From: AAA044-D11 sp965268275
Lineage (GTDB): Bacteria; Actinomycetota; Actinomycetes; Nanopelagicales; Nanopelagicaceae
Reading direction: 5' to 3'
DNA length: 64,000 bases
Assembly: GCA_965268275.1 (NCBI GenBank)
Contig: OZ254168.1
Location: 1,332,092 to 1,396,091, forward strand
Position numbers and translations under genes: made by a program. Shown here in pieces: positions 16,525-23,588 of this stretch. Within the stretch, counting starts at the first letter, position 1; each line of letters opens with the position of its first letter. The notes beneath the pieces are model-generated. The model was not told where the DNA came from and did no database searches. It saw nothing but the letters and a program-made list of their open reading frames with translations.

Positions 16525-17201
16525 CGAAAGTCTGCATCCGTTTTTACAAGTGCCATAGCTTTGACTTTATCCACTTCTCCGATGCCAAATGATGGACACA
16601 ATTTAGCAAGCGGACATGCACCACATGCCGGTTTACGGGAATGACAGATGCGTCGGCCATGCCAGATCATTCGCTGCGAAAGTTTGGTCCATTCTTTCTG
16701 TGGAATCAACCTTCCAACTTCATGTTCTACTTTTACTGGATCCATTGATTGGCTCCAGCCAAAGCGGCGACTTAAACGCCCAAAATGCGTATCGACAGTA
16801 ATCCCAGGAATATCGAAGGCATGACCTAAAACAACATTCGCGGTTTTGCGACCAACACCAGGAAGTTTTACTAATTCATTTAAATCAGACGGGACTTGTC
16901 CGTCATATTCATTCATTATCTTTATTGATAAGCCTTTTAGGCTGCGAGCTTTACCTCGGAAAAATCCTGTGGAATGAATTAAAGCTTCAATCGTTGCAAG
17001 ATCTGCGCGGGCCATTTTCTTTGGAGTTCCGAATTTTTTGAATAGCTTTGGGGTCACCAGATTCACCCGCTTGTCAGTGCACTGCGCAGATAAAACAGTT
17101 GCACACAAAAGTTGGAATGGAGTTTCAAAATCTAATTCGCATCGAACATCTGGATATTTTTTGGTCAAGCCACGATAAATCGCTCGGGCTTGTGTGCTCA
17201 T
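16521..17201 (-). CDS. nth: Endonuclease III (base-excision repair glycosylase/AP lyase)
   Basis: A 226-residue HhH-GPD glycosylase removing oxidised pyrimidines. The helix-hairpin-helix is LPGVGRKTANVVL with catalytic Lys119; the catalytic Asp137 is in TVDTHFGRL. The C-terminal 4Fe-4S ligands are in CHSRKPACGACPLAKLC, spacing C-X6-C-X2-C-X5-C. There is no SD, and AGGTTA (TAACCT on the coding strand) at 17209-17214 lies 7 nt before the ATG, so the mRNA may be leaderless. It heads the nth-thioredoxin-cvpA operon, divergent from crp. Confidence 0.96.
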   Translation of the reverse strand: MSTQARAIYRGLTKKYPDVRCELDFETPFQLLCATVLSAQCTDKRVNLVTPKLFKKFGTPKKMARADLATIEALIHSTGFFRGKARSLKGLSIKIMNEYDGQVPSDLNELVKLPGVGRKTANVVLGHAFDIPGITVDTHFGRLSRRFGWSQSMDPVKVEHEVGRLIPQKEWTKLSQRMIWHGRRICHSRKPACGACPLAKLCPSFGIGEVDKVKAMALVKTDADFR

Positions 17202-17257
17202 GTGGAAGAGGTTAGCCCGATTGGAGTTAGAAGCGCCATTGTGGGTATCCTTTGAAA

Positions 17258-17956
17258 ATGCCTACCCCAAAGGATCGCAACGACGAAGCTGAAGTACGTA
17301 AAGCCCCGTTGTTTAGCGCACTTGATGACGAGGCTTCAGCCACTCTTCGCGAATCGATGATTCCGGTTAAAGTCTCGAAGGGCAGCACGCTTTTTAAAGA
17401 GGGCGATGCCGGAGACCGTTTATATGTTGTTGTTGAAGGAAAGCTAAAGCTTGGAACAACTTCGACCGACGGCCGCGAAAATTTACTTTCAATTCTTGGA
17501 CCGGGCGAAATGTTTGGCGAGCTTTCACTATTTGATCCAGGACCACGAACTGCGACGGCAACTGCAGTAACTGATGCCAGATTGTTATCACTTTCGAATG
17601 ACAAAGTTATTGGTTGGGTTACCCAGCATCCAAAAGTTTCACTACAACTTCTAGGCCGCTTGGCACAACGTCTGCGTCGCAGCAATGAAGTTCTTGCAGA
17701 TCTTGTTTTCTCTGATGTTCCGGGCCGGGTTGCTAAGGCAATCATGGATCTTGGAAATCGTTTTGGTGTGCAAAAAGACGATGGCTTGCACGTAAATCAT
17801 GATTTAACTCAGGAAGAACTTGCACAACTTGTTGGAGCATCACGCGAAACCGTCAATAAAGCACTTGCCGATTTTGCGGGACGCGGTTGGGTTCGCCTAG
17901 AACCACGCGCAGTTGTAGTACTTGACCTAGAACGCTTATTAAAGCGCGGTCGTTAA
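17258..17956 (+). CDS. crp: CRP/FNR-family regulator (Crp/GlxR-type)
   Basis: A 232-residue transcription factor very close to mycobacterial Crp and corynebacterial GlxR. It has a cyclic-nucleotide domain with GDRLYVVVEGKLKLG and the phosphate-binding cassette FGELSLFDPGPRTATATAV, then the dimer helix and the winged HTH HDLTQEELAQLVGASRETVN. The conserved recognition helix predicts TGTGA-type sites. I chose the ATG at 17258 over an in-frame TTG at 17252. TATCCT at 17246-17251 ends 6 nt before it and no SD is present, suggesting a leaderless mRNA. It converges with ridA with no gap. Confidence 0.95.
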   Translation: MPTPKDRNDEAEVRKAPLFSALDDEASATLRESMIPVKVSKGSTLFKEGDAGDRLYVVVEGKLKLGTTSTDGRENLLSILGPGEMFGELSLFDPGPRTATATAVTDARLLSLSNDKVIGWVTQHPKVSLQLLGRLAQRLRRSNEVLADLVFSDVPGRVAKAIMDLGNRFGVQKDDGLHVNHDLTQEELAQLVGASRETVNKALADFAGRGWVRLEPRAVVVLDLERLLKRGR

Positions 17957-18421
17957 TTACTTCTTTTTAAGTTCGAAGGTTAATTCAACTTCAACTGGTG
18001 AATTCAGTGGAAGTTCAGCAACTCCGATTGCAGATCGTGCATGCTTTCCTTTTTCATCGCCCCAAAGTGCAATGAATAGTTCAGATGCGCCGTTAACAAC
18101 TGCTGGGTGATTTACAAATCCTGGTGCGCCATTTACATAGCCAACAACTCGAACAATGCGTTCAACATCATCAACATCTGCGACTAAATTCAGCGCGGCA
18201 AGTGCGTTTAGTGCACAAAGTTGAGCAAGCTCTTTAGCTTCTTCAACGGTTACATCCGAACCAACTTTGCCAGTTTTTGCAATTGCGCCATTGGCCATTG
18301 GAAGTTGTCCAGCGGTGAAAACTAATTTTCCAGTCTTAACTGCAGGAACATAAGCGGCTAATGGAAGTGCTGCGACGGGAAGTTCTAGCCCCATCTCTTT
18401 TAATTTTTTGCGGACGTTCAT
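17957..18421 (-). CDS. RidA-family (YjgF/YER057c) enamine/imine deaminase
   Basis: A 154-residue RidA-superfamily protein of the longer actinobacterial type (Rv3678c-like). LVFTAGQLPMANG, AKELAQLCALNALAALNLV, VRVVGYVNGAPGFVNHP and HARSAIGVAELPLNSPVEVEL are the usual motifs. The family hydrolyses reactive enamines from PLP enzymes, but this subgroup is less studied. The ATG at 18421 overlaps the DUF4177 stop (TAATG); longer in-frame starts upstream would read through the DUF4177 gene in another frame and are not credible. Confidence 0.9.
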   Translation of the reverse strand: MNVRKKLKEMGLELPVAALPLAAYVPAVKTGKLVFTAGQLPMANGAIAKTGKVGSDVTVEEAKELAQLCALNALAALNLVADVDDVERIVRVVGYVNGAPGFVNHPAVVNGASELFIALWGDEKGKHARSAIGVAELPLNSPVEVELTFELKKK

Positions 18422-18579
18422 TAGGCAATTACTCGTTTCATGTAAGCAACAAGTTGTTCGCCGGTTCCAGGTGCTGGAATAACTTGAACTAGTTCCCAAC
18501 CATCAGAACCCCAAGTATCTAAAATTTGTTTTGTAGCGTGCGATAGAAGTGGCACGGTTGCGTATTCATATTTATCCAT
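18421..18579 (-). CDS. DUF4177-type 52-residue protein
   Basis: This mini-protein begins MDKYEYATVPLLSHATKQIL and continues DTWGSDGWELVQVIPAPG. The WGxDGWELVxVxP pattern is that of DUF4177, and near-identical short proteins accompany ridA in many actinobacteria. The start is preceded by GGAGG within the last codons of yqeY, 5 nt away, and overlaps the yqeY stop by one base. Its stop likewise overlaps the ridA start. The function is unknown. Coupling at both ends suggests tight co-expression. Confidence 0.88.
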   Translation of the reverse strand: MDKYEYATVPLLSHATKQILDTWGSDGWELVQVIPAPGTGEQLVAYMKRVIA

Positions 18580-19037
18580 TAGTTTCCTCCGGTAAGTGCT
18601 GCTTTAACTAAACCTGAAACAGTTCCGCCATCTGCTTTGCCGGCAACTTTAGGTTGAATTGCTTTCATTACTAGACCCATTCCCGATGGACCTGATGCTC
18701 CGGTTTCGGCAATTGCGTCAGCAATGATCTTCTTAACTTCATCTTCAGATAATTGTTCTGGTAAATATTCAGTGATTACTTTGCCTTCATTAGTTTCGCG
18801 TTCGCTGCGATCGGCATGTCCGGCATCTCTAAATGCATCTGCTGCCTCGCGACGCTTCTTTGCTTCACGCGAAAGAACCGTAATGATTTCAGCATCGTTC
18901 AAGACGCGTGCACTTTTGCCCGAAACTTCTTCATTTGTAATCGCAGTTAAAACCATGCGGATAGTTCCGGAACGAAGCTCATCTCGTGAACGGATAGCCT
19001 CGGTTAAATCGCCCTGAAGTCGTTCTTTTAGTCCCAT
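18579..19037 (-). CDS. GatB/YqeY-domain protein
   Basis: A 152-residue YqeY-family protein, related to the tail domain of GatB amidotransferase. Motifs include RDELRSGTIRMVLTAITNEE, VLSREAKKRREAADAFRDAG, EYLPEQLSEDEVKKII and the Gly-rich MGLVMKAIQPKVAGKADGG. It may recognise tRNA or aminoacyl-tRNA, but no defined role is known. It is first in the yqeY-DUF4177-ridA cluster and divergent from the phosphoesterase gene with a 20-bp gap. Confidence 0.92.
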   Translation of the reverse strand: MGLKERLQGDLTEAIRSRDELRSGTIRMVLTAITNEEVSGKSARVLNDAEIITVLSREAKKRREAADAFRDAGHADRSERETNEGKVITEYLPEQLSEDEVKKIIADAIAETGASGPSGMGLVMKAIQPKVAGKADGGTVSGLVKAALTGGN

Positions 19038-19057
19038 AGCGGTATCTTCTCACGCCT

Positions 19058-19876
19058 ATGAGCTATCAACTACGCGAAGTAACGGTCCCGGTTCTGCCTG
19101 CTGGCCACCGTTCAATTCGGGTGCTGCATTTTTCGGATCTGCACTTAACCCCGAAGCGCAAGGTCGAGATTGCAGATATTAAATCTTTCGCTGATCTCAA
19201 ACCAGACCTGGTAATTAGCACCGGAGATTTCTTAGCCCACAAAGATGCAGTCCCGGTTGTTCTAGATGCTTTGCATCCACTCTTTGATATTCCTGGGTTT
19301 TTTGTCTTTGGTTCTAATGATTATTTTGGACCAAAACCAAAGAATCCGTTCTCGTATTTGTTTAAAGATAATGGCAAGCGAAAGTTGGGCCCGGATTTAG
19401 ATTGGGAAGGTTTGCAAAAATCACTTACCGGAATTGGTTGGTTGGATTTAAATCATTCCCGCGAGATCATAAAAATTAATGACACAACTATTGAGGCCCG
19501 CGGAACTGATGATGCGCATTTAAGTTTTGATAATTACAGTGAGGTTGCTGGTCTGCCAGATAAGAAAGCTGATCTTGCAATTGGTGTGACACATGCACCT
19601 TATTTGAGAATATTAGATGCGATGAGCAAAGATAATTTGGATCTAATTTTTGCTGGTCACACACATGGTGGACAAGTTCGATTGCCATGGATCGGTGAAA
19701 GTAAAGCGCTTACAACTAATTGTGATTTACCAACTTGGCGGGCCCGTGGGTTGACTCGTGAACCAAATGAACCGTGGTTGCATGTCTCAGCGGGAATGGG
19801 AACAAGTCCTTTTGCGCGAATTCGTGTGGCCTCGCCACCAGAAGTTTCACTACTTACTTTGGAAGCCGGGTTTTAG
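19058..19876 (+). CDS. Calcineurin-like metallophosphoesterase
   Basis: A 272-residue metallophosphoesterase, similar in position and type to mycobacterial Rv3683. The five metal motifs are present: HFSDLHLTP, ISTGDFLAH, FGSNDYF, GVTHAP and FAGHTHGGQVRLP. GSNDYF in place of the usual GNH(D/E) is characteristic of this YkuE-like subgroup. There is no obvious signal peptide. The substrate is unknown. The last 27 bp overlap the convergent GNAT gene. Confidence 0.9.
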   Translation: MSYQLREVTVPVLPAGHRSIRVLHFSDLHLTPKRKVEIADIKSFADLKPDLVISTGDFLAHKDAVPVVLDALHPLFDIPGFFVFGSNDYFGPKPKNPFSYLFKDNGKRKLGPDLDWEGLQKSLTGIGWLDLNHSREIIKINDTTIEARGTDDAHLSFDNYSEVAGLPDKKADLAIGVTHAPYLRILDAMSKDNLDLIFAGHTHGGQVRLPWIGESKALTTNCDLPTWRARGLTREPNEPWLHVSAGMGTSPFARIRVASPPEVSLLTLEAGF

Positions 19877-20581
19877 ATAGTTTGTAAATTGTGCGATTTC
19901 TTTCATCCCAGCTTTTTGATATGCCGTTATTGCCGCGATATTTTTATGTGAAACACCCAGGCCAAGAGTTTCGGCGCCAAGCTGATTTGCTCTTGAAATA
20001 AATCTTTTTGTTAGTTCGGTCGCAAAGCCTTTTCCACGTTGAGATTCGATAGTAGCGACTGATGAAATTACATAAGCACCTGAAGACCATTTAACAAGTG
20101 CACCGATTGCACTGATGTCGCCGGATTCATTTCGAACACAACCCCATTGCAGAATTTCTGGGTTTCCTGGATAGGTCGATGATGTAGGTGCGTTTTCATC
20201 TAAAATTTTCTTGATTAAAGCTTCATCAGTTACTGCTTCTAGCGTTTCGAAACCTGGGATTACCTTTGTGCTAATGCCGTAAGTATCGAATTGATTTGCG
20301 ATTTCAAGGTGGCCAAATTTTGGACCAAATTTGTTATATGCAACCGCGCATTTGTCCCATCGCGGATCAATGTGTGGGTTTGGACCATATGCATGGCCAT
20401 AAACAAATCCAGAATCCATTGTGAATGAAAATGAATCATCGGTAACGAAGGCTTCGATAAAACGCTCGGCATTTGCTTCAGAGACAAACATGCCAGGGCC
20501 GCTTAAATCACCAAGTCTTTCTCGAGCCCAACCAAGTGCGACAGTAATGTCGCTGGTCTGCTTAAAACTCTTTTGCAACAA
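19850..20581 (-). CDS. GNAT-family N-acetyltransferase
   Basis: A 243-residue protein with the GNAT domain in its C-terminal half. VISSVATIESQRGKGFATELTKRFI holds the acetyl-CoA pyrophosphate loop (QRGKGFA), followed by LGLGVSHKNIAAITAYQKAGMKEI. The N-terminal 110 residues are not recognised and may bind substrate. It overlaps asd by 20 bp upstream and the convergent phosphoesterase by 27 bp downstream. The substrate is unknown. Confidence 0.85.
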   Translation of the reverse strand: MLQKSFKQTSDITVALGWARERLGDLSGPGMFVSEANAERFIEAFVTDDSFSFTMDSGFVYGHAYGPNPHIDPRWDKCAVAYNKFGPKFGHLEIANQFDTYGISTKVIPGFETLEAVTDEALIKKILDENAPTSSTYPGNPEILQWGCVRNESGDISAIGALVKWSSGAYVISSVATIESQRGKGFATELTKRFISRANQLGAETLGLGVSHKNIAAITAYQKAGMKEIAQFTNYLKPGFQSK

Positions 20582-21608
20582 GTTCTGCGATCTGCGCGGT
20601 GTTTAACGCTGCACCTTTGCGTAAATTATCGCCACACAAGAAGAGATCTAGCGCATGCTTATCATCAAGACTGCGACGAACACGACCAACCCAAGTTGGA
20701 TCTGTGCCAACAACTTCAGCTGGTGTTGGAAATTCGTATTTCTCTGGATCATCAACAAGCTTTACGCCAGCTGCATTTCGCAGGATTTCTTGGGCATCTT
20801 TACGTGAAACTTTCTTCTTAAAGATTGCATGCACAGCAAGTGAGTGAGTTGTAAGAACCGGAACTCGAACGCAAGTCGCTGAAACCTTTAGATCAGGCAT
20901 TCCAAGAATTTTGCGAGATTCATTGCGAACCTTAAGTTCTTCAGAGGAATAACCCTCTTCTTTAAGTGAGCCAGCCCAAGGAATAACGTTTAGCGCAAGT
21001 GGCTTTGGAAATGGGCCATTATTTTTTATATGTGCTTTTGAATCATTTGCAACATCACCAGAGTTTGTTCCGGCAACAGCAGAAATTTGTTCGCGCAAGG
21101 TATCGATACCAGATTGACCAGCACCCGATGCTGCTTGGTAAGAGGCAACAACTAGTTCTTGAAGTTTGTACTCTTTATTTAGCGCACCCATTGCAACAAT
21201 CATTGAAAGAGTTGTGCAATTTGGATTTGAGATAATTCCCTTTGGTCGCTTCTTGGCAGCCTTTGGATTTACTTCTGGAACAACAAGTGGAACTTCTGGG
21301 TCCATACGAAATGCACCAGAGTTATCGACTACAACAGCGCCACGTGATGCCGCAATCGGCGCCCACTCGGCAGAGATCTCATCTGGAACATCGAACATTG
21401 CAATATCGATTCCATCAAATGCTTCTGGTGAAAGTGCTACGACAGTAAGTTCTTCACCGCGGCACATCAATTTTTTGCCAGCACTTCTTGCTGATGCGAT
21501 CAGTCGAATTTCGCCGTAAACATTTTCGCGTTTGCTCAAGATGTCGAGCATTACAGTGCCAACTGCGCCAGTTGCGCCAACGACTGCTAGGGATGGTTTT
21601 TTACTCAT
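20562..21608 (-). CDS. asd: Aspartate-semialdehyde dehydrogenase
   Basis: Asd reduces aspartyl-phosphate to aspartate semialdehyde on the way to lysine, DAP, methionine and threonine. The 348 residues begin with the NADP motif VVGATGAVGTVML. The catalytic Cys is in ISNPNCTTLSM, QAASGAGQSGIDTLREQ is the conserved central loop, and the acid/base His is in CVRVPVLTTHSLAVH. It overlaps lysC by 4 nt, so the two first steps of the aspartate pathway are coupled. Confidence 0.97.
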   Translation of the reverse strand: MSKKPSLAVVGATGAVGTVMLDILSKRENVYGEIRLIASARSAGKKLMCRGEELTVVALSPEAFDGIDIAMFDVPDEISAEWAPIAASRGAVVVDNSGAFRMDPEVPLVVPEVNPKAAKKRPKGIISNPNCTTLSMIVAMGALNKEYKLQELVVASYQAASGAGQSGIDTLREQISAVAGTNSGDVANDSKAHIKNNGPFPKPLALNVIPWAGSLKEEGYSSEELKVRNESRKILGMPDLKVSATCVRVPVLTTHSLAVHAIFKKKVSRKDAQEILRNAAGVKLVDDPEKYEFPTPAEVVGTDPTWVGRVRRSLDDKHALDLFLCGDNLRKGAALNTAQIAELVAKEF

Positions 21609-22126
21609 CGACCAGTTCCTCCGTAAACGACTGCTTCGATTTGAGCAGCATCTAATTCAAATGCTGTGTGTGCTGCGCGAACGCCATTATCTAAATCAGT
21701 TGCACGGCAGACAATCGAAATTCGAATTTCGGAAGTTGAAATCATTTCAATATTCACACCAGCTTCGGCTAGGCAAGCAAAGAATGTTGCGGTTACACCT
21801 GGGTGTGAACGCATTCCAGCACCGATTAGTGAAAGCTTTCCGATTTGGTCATCGTATTGAATTGACTGAAAACCAATTTCGCCTTGAATGCGTTGCAAAA
21901 TTGCAGTTGCAGATGCGCCTTCGGTCTTTGGCAAAGTAAATGAAATATCAGTTAAGCCAGTTGCAGCGGCAGAAACATTCTGCACAATCATGTCGATGTT
22001 GATATCGGCATCTGCGATGGCTTGGAAGATTCGGGCAGCAGTTCCGGTGCGATCAGGAACTCCAACCACAGTTATCTTTGCTTCGCTCTTGTCATGGGCG
22101 ATGCCCGCGATGATTGCTTGTTCCAT
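21605..22126 (-). CDS. Aspartokinase beta subunit (internal translation start within lysC)
   Basis: Inside lysC an ATG (complement at 22124-22126) begins MEQAIIAGIAHDKSEAKITV. It is preceded by AAGGAGGAAC at 22131-22140, giving AGGAGG with 7-nt spacing, far stronger than the SD of most genes here. The product would be the 173-residue ACT-domain part, matching the known beta subunit of alpha2-beta2 aspartokinases. The sequence supports the start; actual expression is inferred from the family. Confidence 0.75.
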   Translation of the reverse strand: MEQAIIAGIAHDKSEAKITVVGVPDRTGTAARIFQAIADADINIDMIVQNVSAAATGLTDISFTLPKTEGASATAILQRIQGEIGFQSIQYDDQIGKLSLIGAGMRSHPGVTATFFACLAEAGVNIEMISTSEIRISIVCRATDLDNGVRAAHTAFELDAAQIEAVVYGGTGR

Positions 22127-22879
22127 ATCGGTTCCTCCTTCAGGATGATCTTTGACCACCCAGGTTCCTTCGTTATTTGAAAATGATGAACGTACGTGAA
22201 TTGGCATGTCATAACGGCGCGCATATTCAACGCAACGCAAGTGCAGAACTTTTGCACCAGATGCTGCAAGTTCTAACATTTCGTCATATGTAACTGTTTT
22301 TAATTTTTTCGCTGCCGGAACAACTCGTGGATCAGCAGAGAAAATTCCATCAACATCGGTATAAATCTCGCAGACATCTGCATCAAGTGCGGCTGCTAGA
22401 GCGACTGCAGTTGTGTCAGATCCGCCGCGACCAAGTGTTGTTACATCTTTTGTATCTTGGCTAATTCCTTGAAAGCCAGCAACAATTGCAATTGCACCTT
22501 CATTAAGTGCTTCAGTAATTCGAGACGGTGTTACATCGATAATGCGAGCGCGACCATGTGCAGAAGTTGTTATGACTCCGGCTTGTGATCCAGTGAAAGA
22601 CCGGGCTTCGTTTCCAAGATTTCCGATTGCCATTGCAAGCAGTGCCATCGAAATTCGCTCGCCCGCAGTAAGTAACATGTCGAGTTCGCGACCATTTGGA
22701 AGCGGTGAAACTTGATTTGCGAGATCGATCAGTTCATCAGTCGTATCGCCCATTGCCGAAACAACCACGACGACTTGGTGGCCAGCTCGTTTGGTGGCCA
22801 CGATTCGATTGGCGACCCGCTTCAGCCCTTCGGCATCAGCAACGGAAGAGCCGCCGTATTTTTGAACAATCAATCCCAT
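21605..22879 (-). CDS. lysC: Aspartokinase, alpha subunit
   Basis: This 424-residue aspartate kinase starts the aspartate-family pathway. The N-terminal kinase domain opens VQKYGGSSVADAEGLKRVA and includes LLTAGERISMALLAMAI, GFQGISQDTKDVTTLGRGGSDTTAVALA and EIYTDVDGIFSADPR. Two C-terminal ACT domains (from about residue 265) should give feedback control by lysine/threonine. An internal start at 22126 with a strong SD probably also yields a separate beta subunit, as in Corynebacterium and Bacillus. Confidence 0.97.
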   Translation of the reverse strand: MGLIVQKYGGSSVADAEGLKRVANRIVATKRAGHQVVVVVSAMGDTTDELIDLANQVSPLPNGRELDMLLTAGERISMALLAMAIGNLGNEARSFTGSQAGVITTSAHGRARIIDVTPSRITEALNEGAIAIVAGFQGISQDTKDVTTLGRGGSDTTAVALAAALDADVCEIYTDVDGIFSADPRVVPAAKKLKTVTYDEMLELAASGAKVLHLRCVEYARRYDMPIHVRSSFSNNEGTWVVKDHPEGGTDMEQAIIAGIAHDKSEAKITVVGVPDRTGTAARIFQAIADADINIDMIVQNVSAAATGLTDISFTLPKTEGASATAILQRIQGEIGFQSIQYDDQIGKLSLIGAGMRSHPGVTATFFACLAEAGVNIEMISTSEIRISIVCRATDLDNGVRAAHTAFELDAAQIEAVVYGGTGR

Positions 22880-22932
22880 GGCTTAAATATCCACCATCTA
22901 ATTGAGTTCCGGAAAGCAATATCGGGTTTATC

Positions 22933-22968
22933 TCAAATAATGAAACGCTTGGGCGTATCAAATAATGA
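22933..22968. repeat. Direct repeat TCAAATAATGA x2
   Basis: Two exact 11-bp copies lie at 22933-22943 and 22958-22968, with starts 25 bp apart, in the short gap between lysC and recR. The second copy is about 80-90 nt upstream of lysC, so the pair may be part of its promoter region. I recognise no regulator. Confidence 0.4.
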
Positions 22969-22982
22969 GAAATAACAAGAAC

Positions 22983-23582
22983 TTAGTTCTCTACCGTTCT
23001 GCGGCCTTCAAATGCTCGGCCAAGAGTTACTTCATCGGCATATTCCAAGTCCCCACCAACCGGCAGGCCTGATGCCAAACGACTGACCTTCATTCCAAGT
23101 GGCTTTAGCAACCTTGATAAATATGTGGCGGTTGCTTCGCCTTCAAGGTTTGGATCAGTTGCAATAATTATTTCTTGAATCTCGGTCGCAGCTAAGCGAA
23201 CCATTAATTCGCGGATACGTAAGTTCTCGGGACCAATGCCATCGATCGGTGAGATTGCGCCGCCGAGCACATGATATTTGCCGCGAAATTCTCGAGTCTT
23301 TTCAATTGCGATTACATCTTTACTCTCTTCAACAACACATATAAGTGAAGGGTCGCGACGAGGATCGCGGCAGATGCGACATAGTTCTTCTTCGGAAATA
23401 TTTCCGCATTCGGTGCAGAACTTAACTTTCTCTTTAACTGTGCGCAGCACATCTGCAAGACGTGAAATATCAACGCGTTCGGATTGAATAATATGAAATG
23501 CAATTCGTTGTGCTGACTTAGGCCCAATACCTGGAAGGCGACCGAGTTCGTCGATTAAATCTTGAATGGCACCTTCATACAT
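22983..23582 (-). CDS. recR: Recombination protein RecR
   Basis: A 199-residue RecR, partner of RecF/RecO in loading RecA on gapped DNA. It has an N-terminal HhH (ELGRLPGIGPKSAQRIAFHI), a four-Cys zinc finger (CTECGNISEEELCRICRDPRR), and a Toprim domain (LICVVEESKDVIAIEKT, EIIIATDPNLEGEATATYL). It is 6 nt downstream of dnaX on the same strand, the usual dnaX-recR pair. Confidence 0.97.
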   Translation of the reverse strand: MYEGAIQDLIDELGRLPGIGPKSAQRIAFHIIQSERVDISRLADVLRTVKEKVKFCTECGNISEEELCRICRDPRRDPSLICVVEESKDVIAIEKTREFRGKYHVLGGAISPIDGIGPENLRIRELMVRLAATEIQEIIIATDPNLEGEATATYLSRLLKPLGMKVSRLASGLPVGGDLEYADEVTLGRAFEGRRTVEN

Positions 23583-23588
23583 CGTGAA

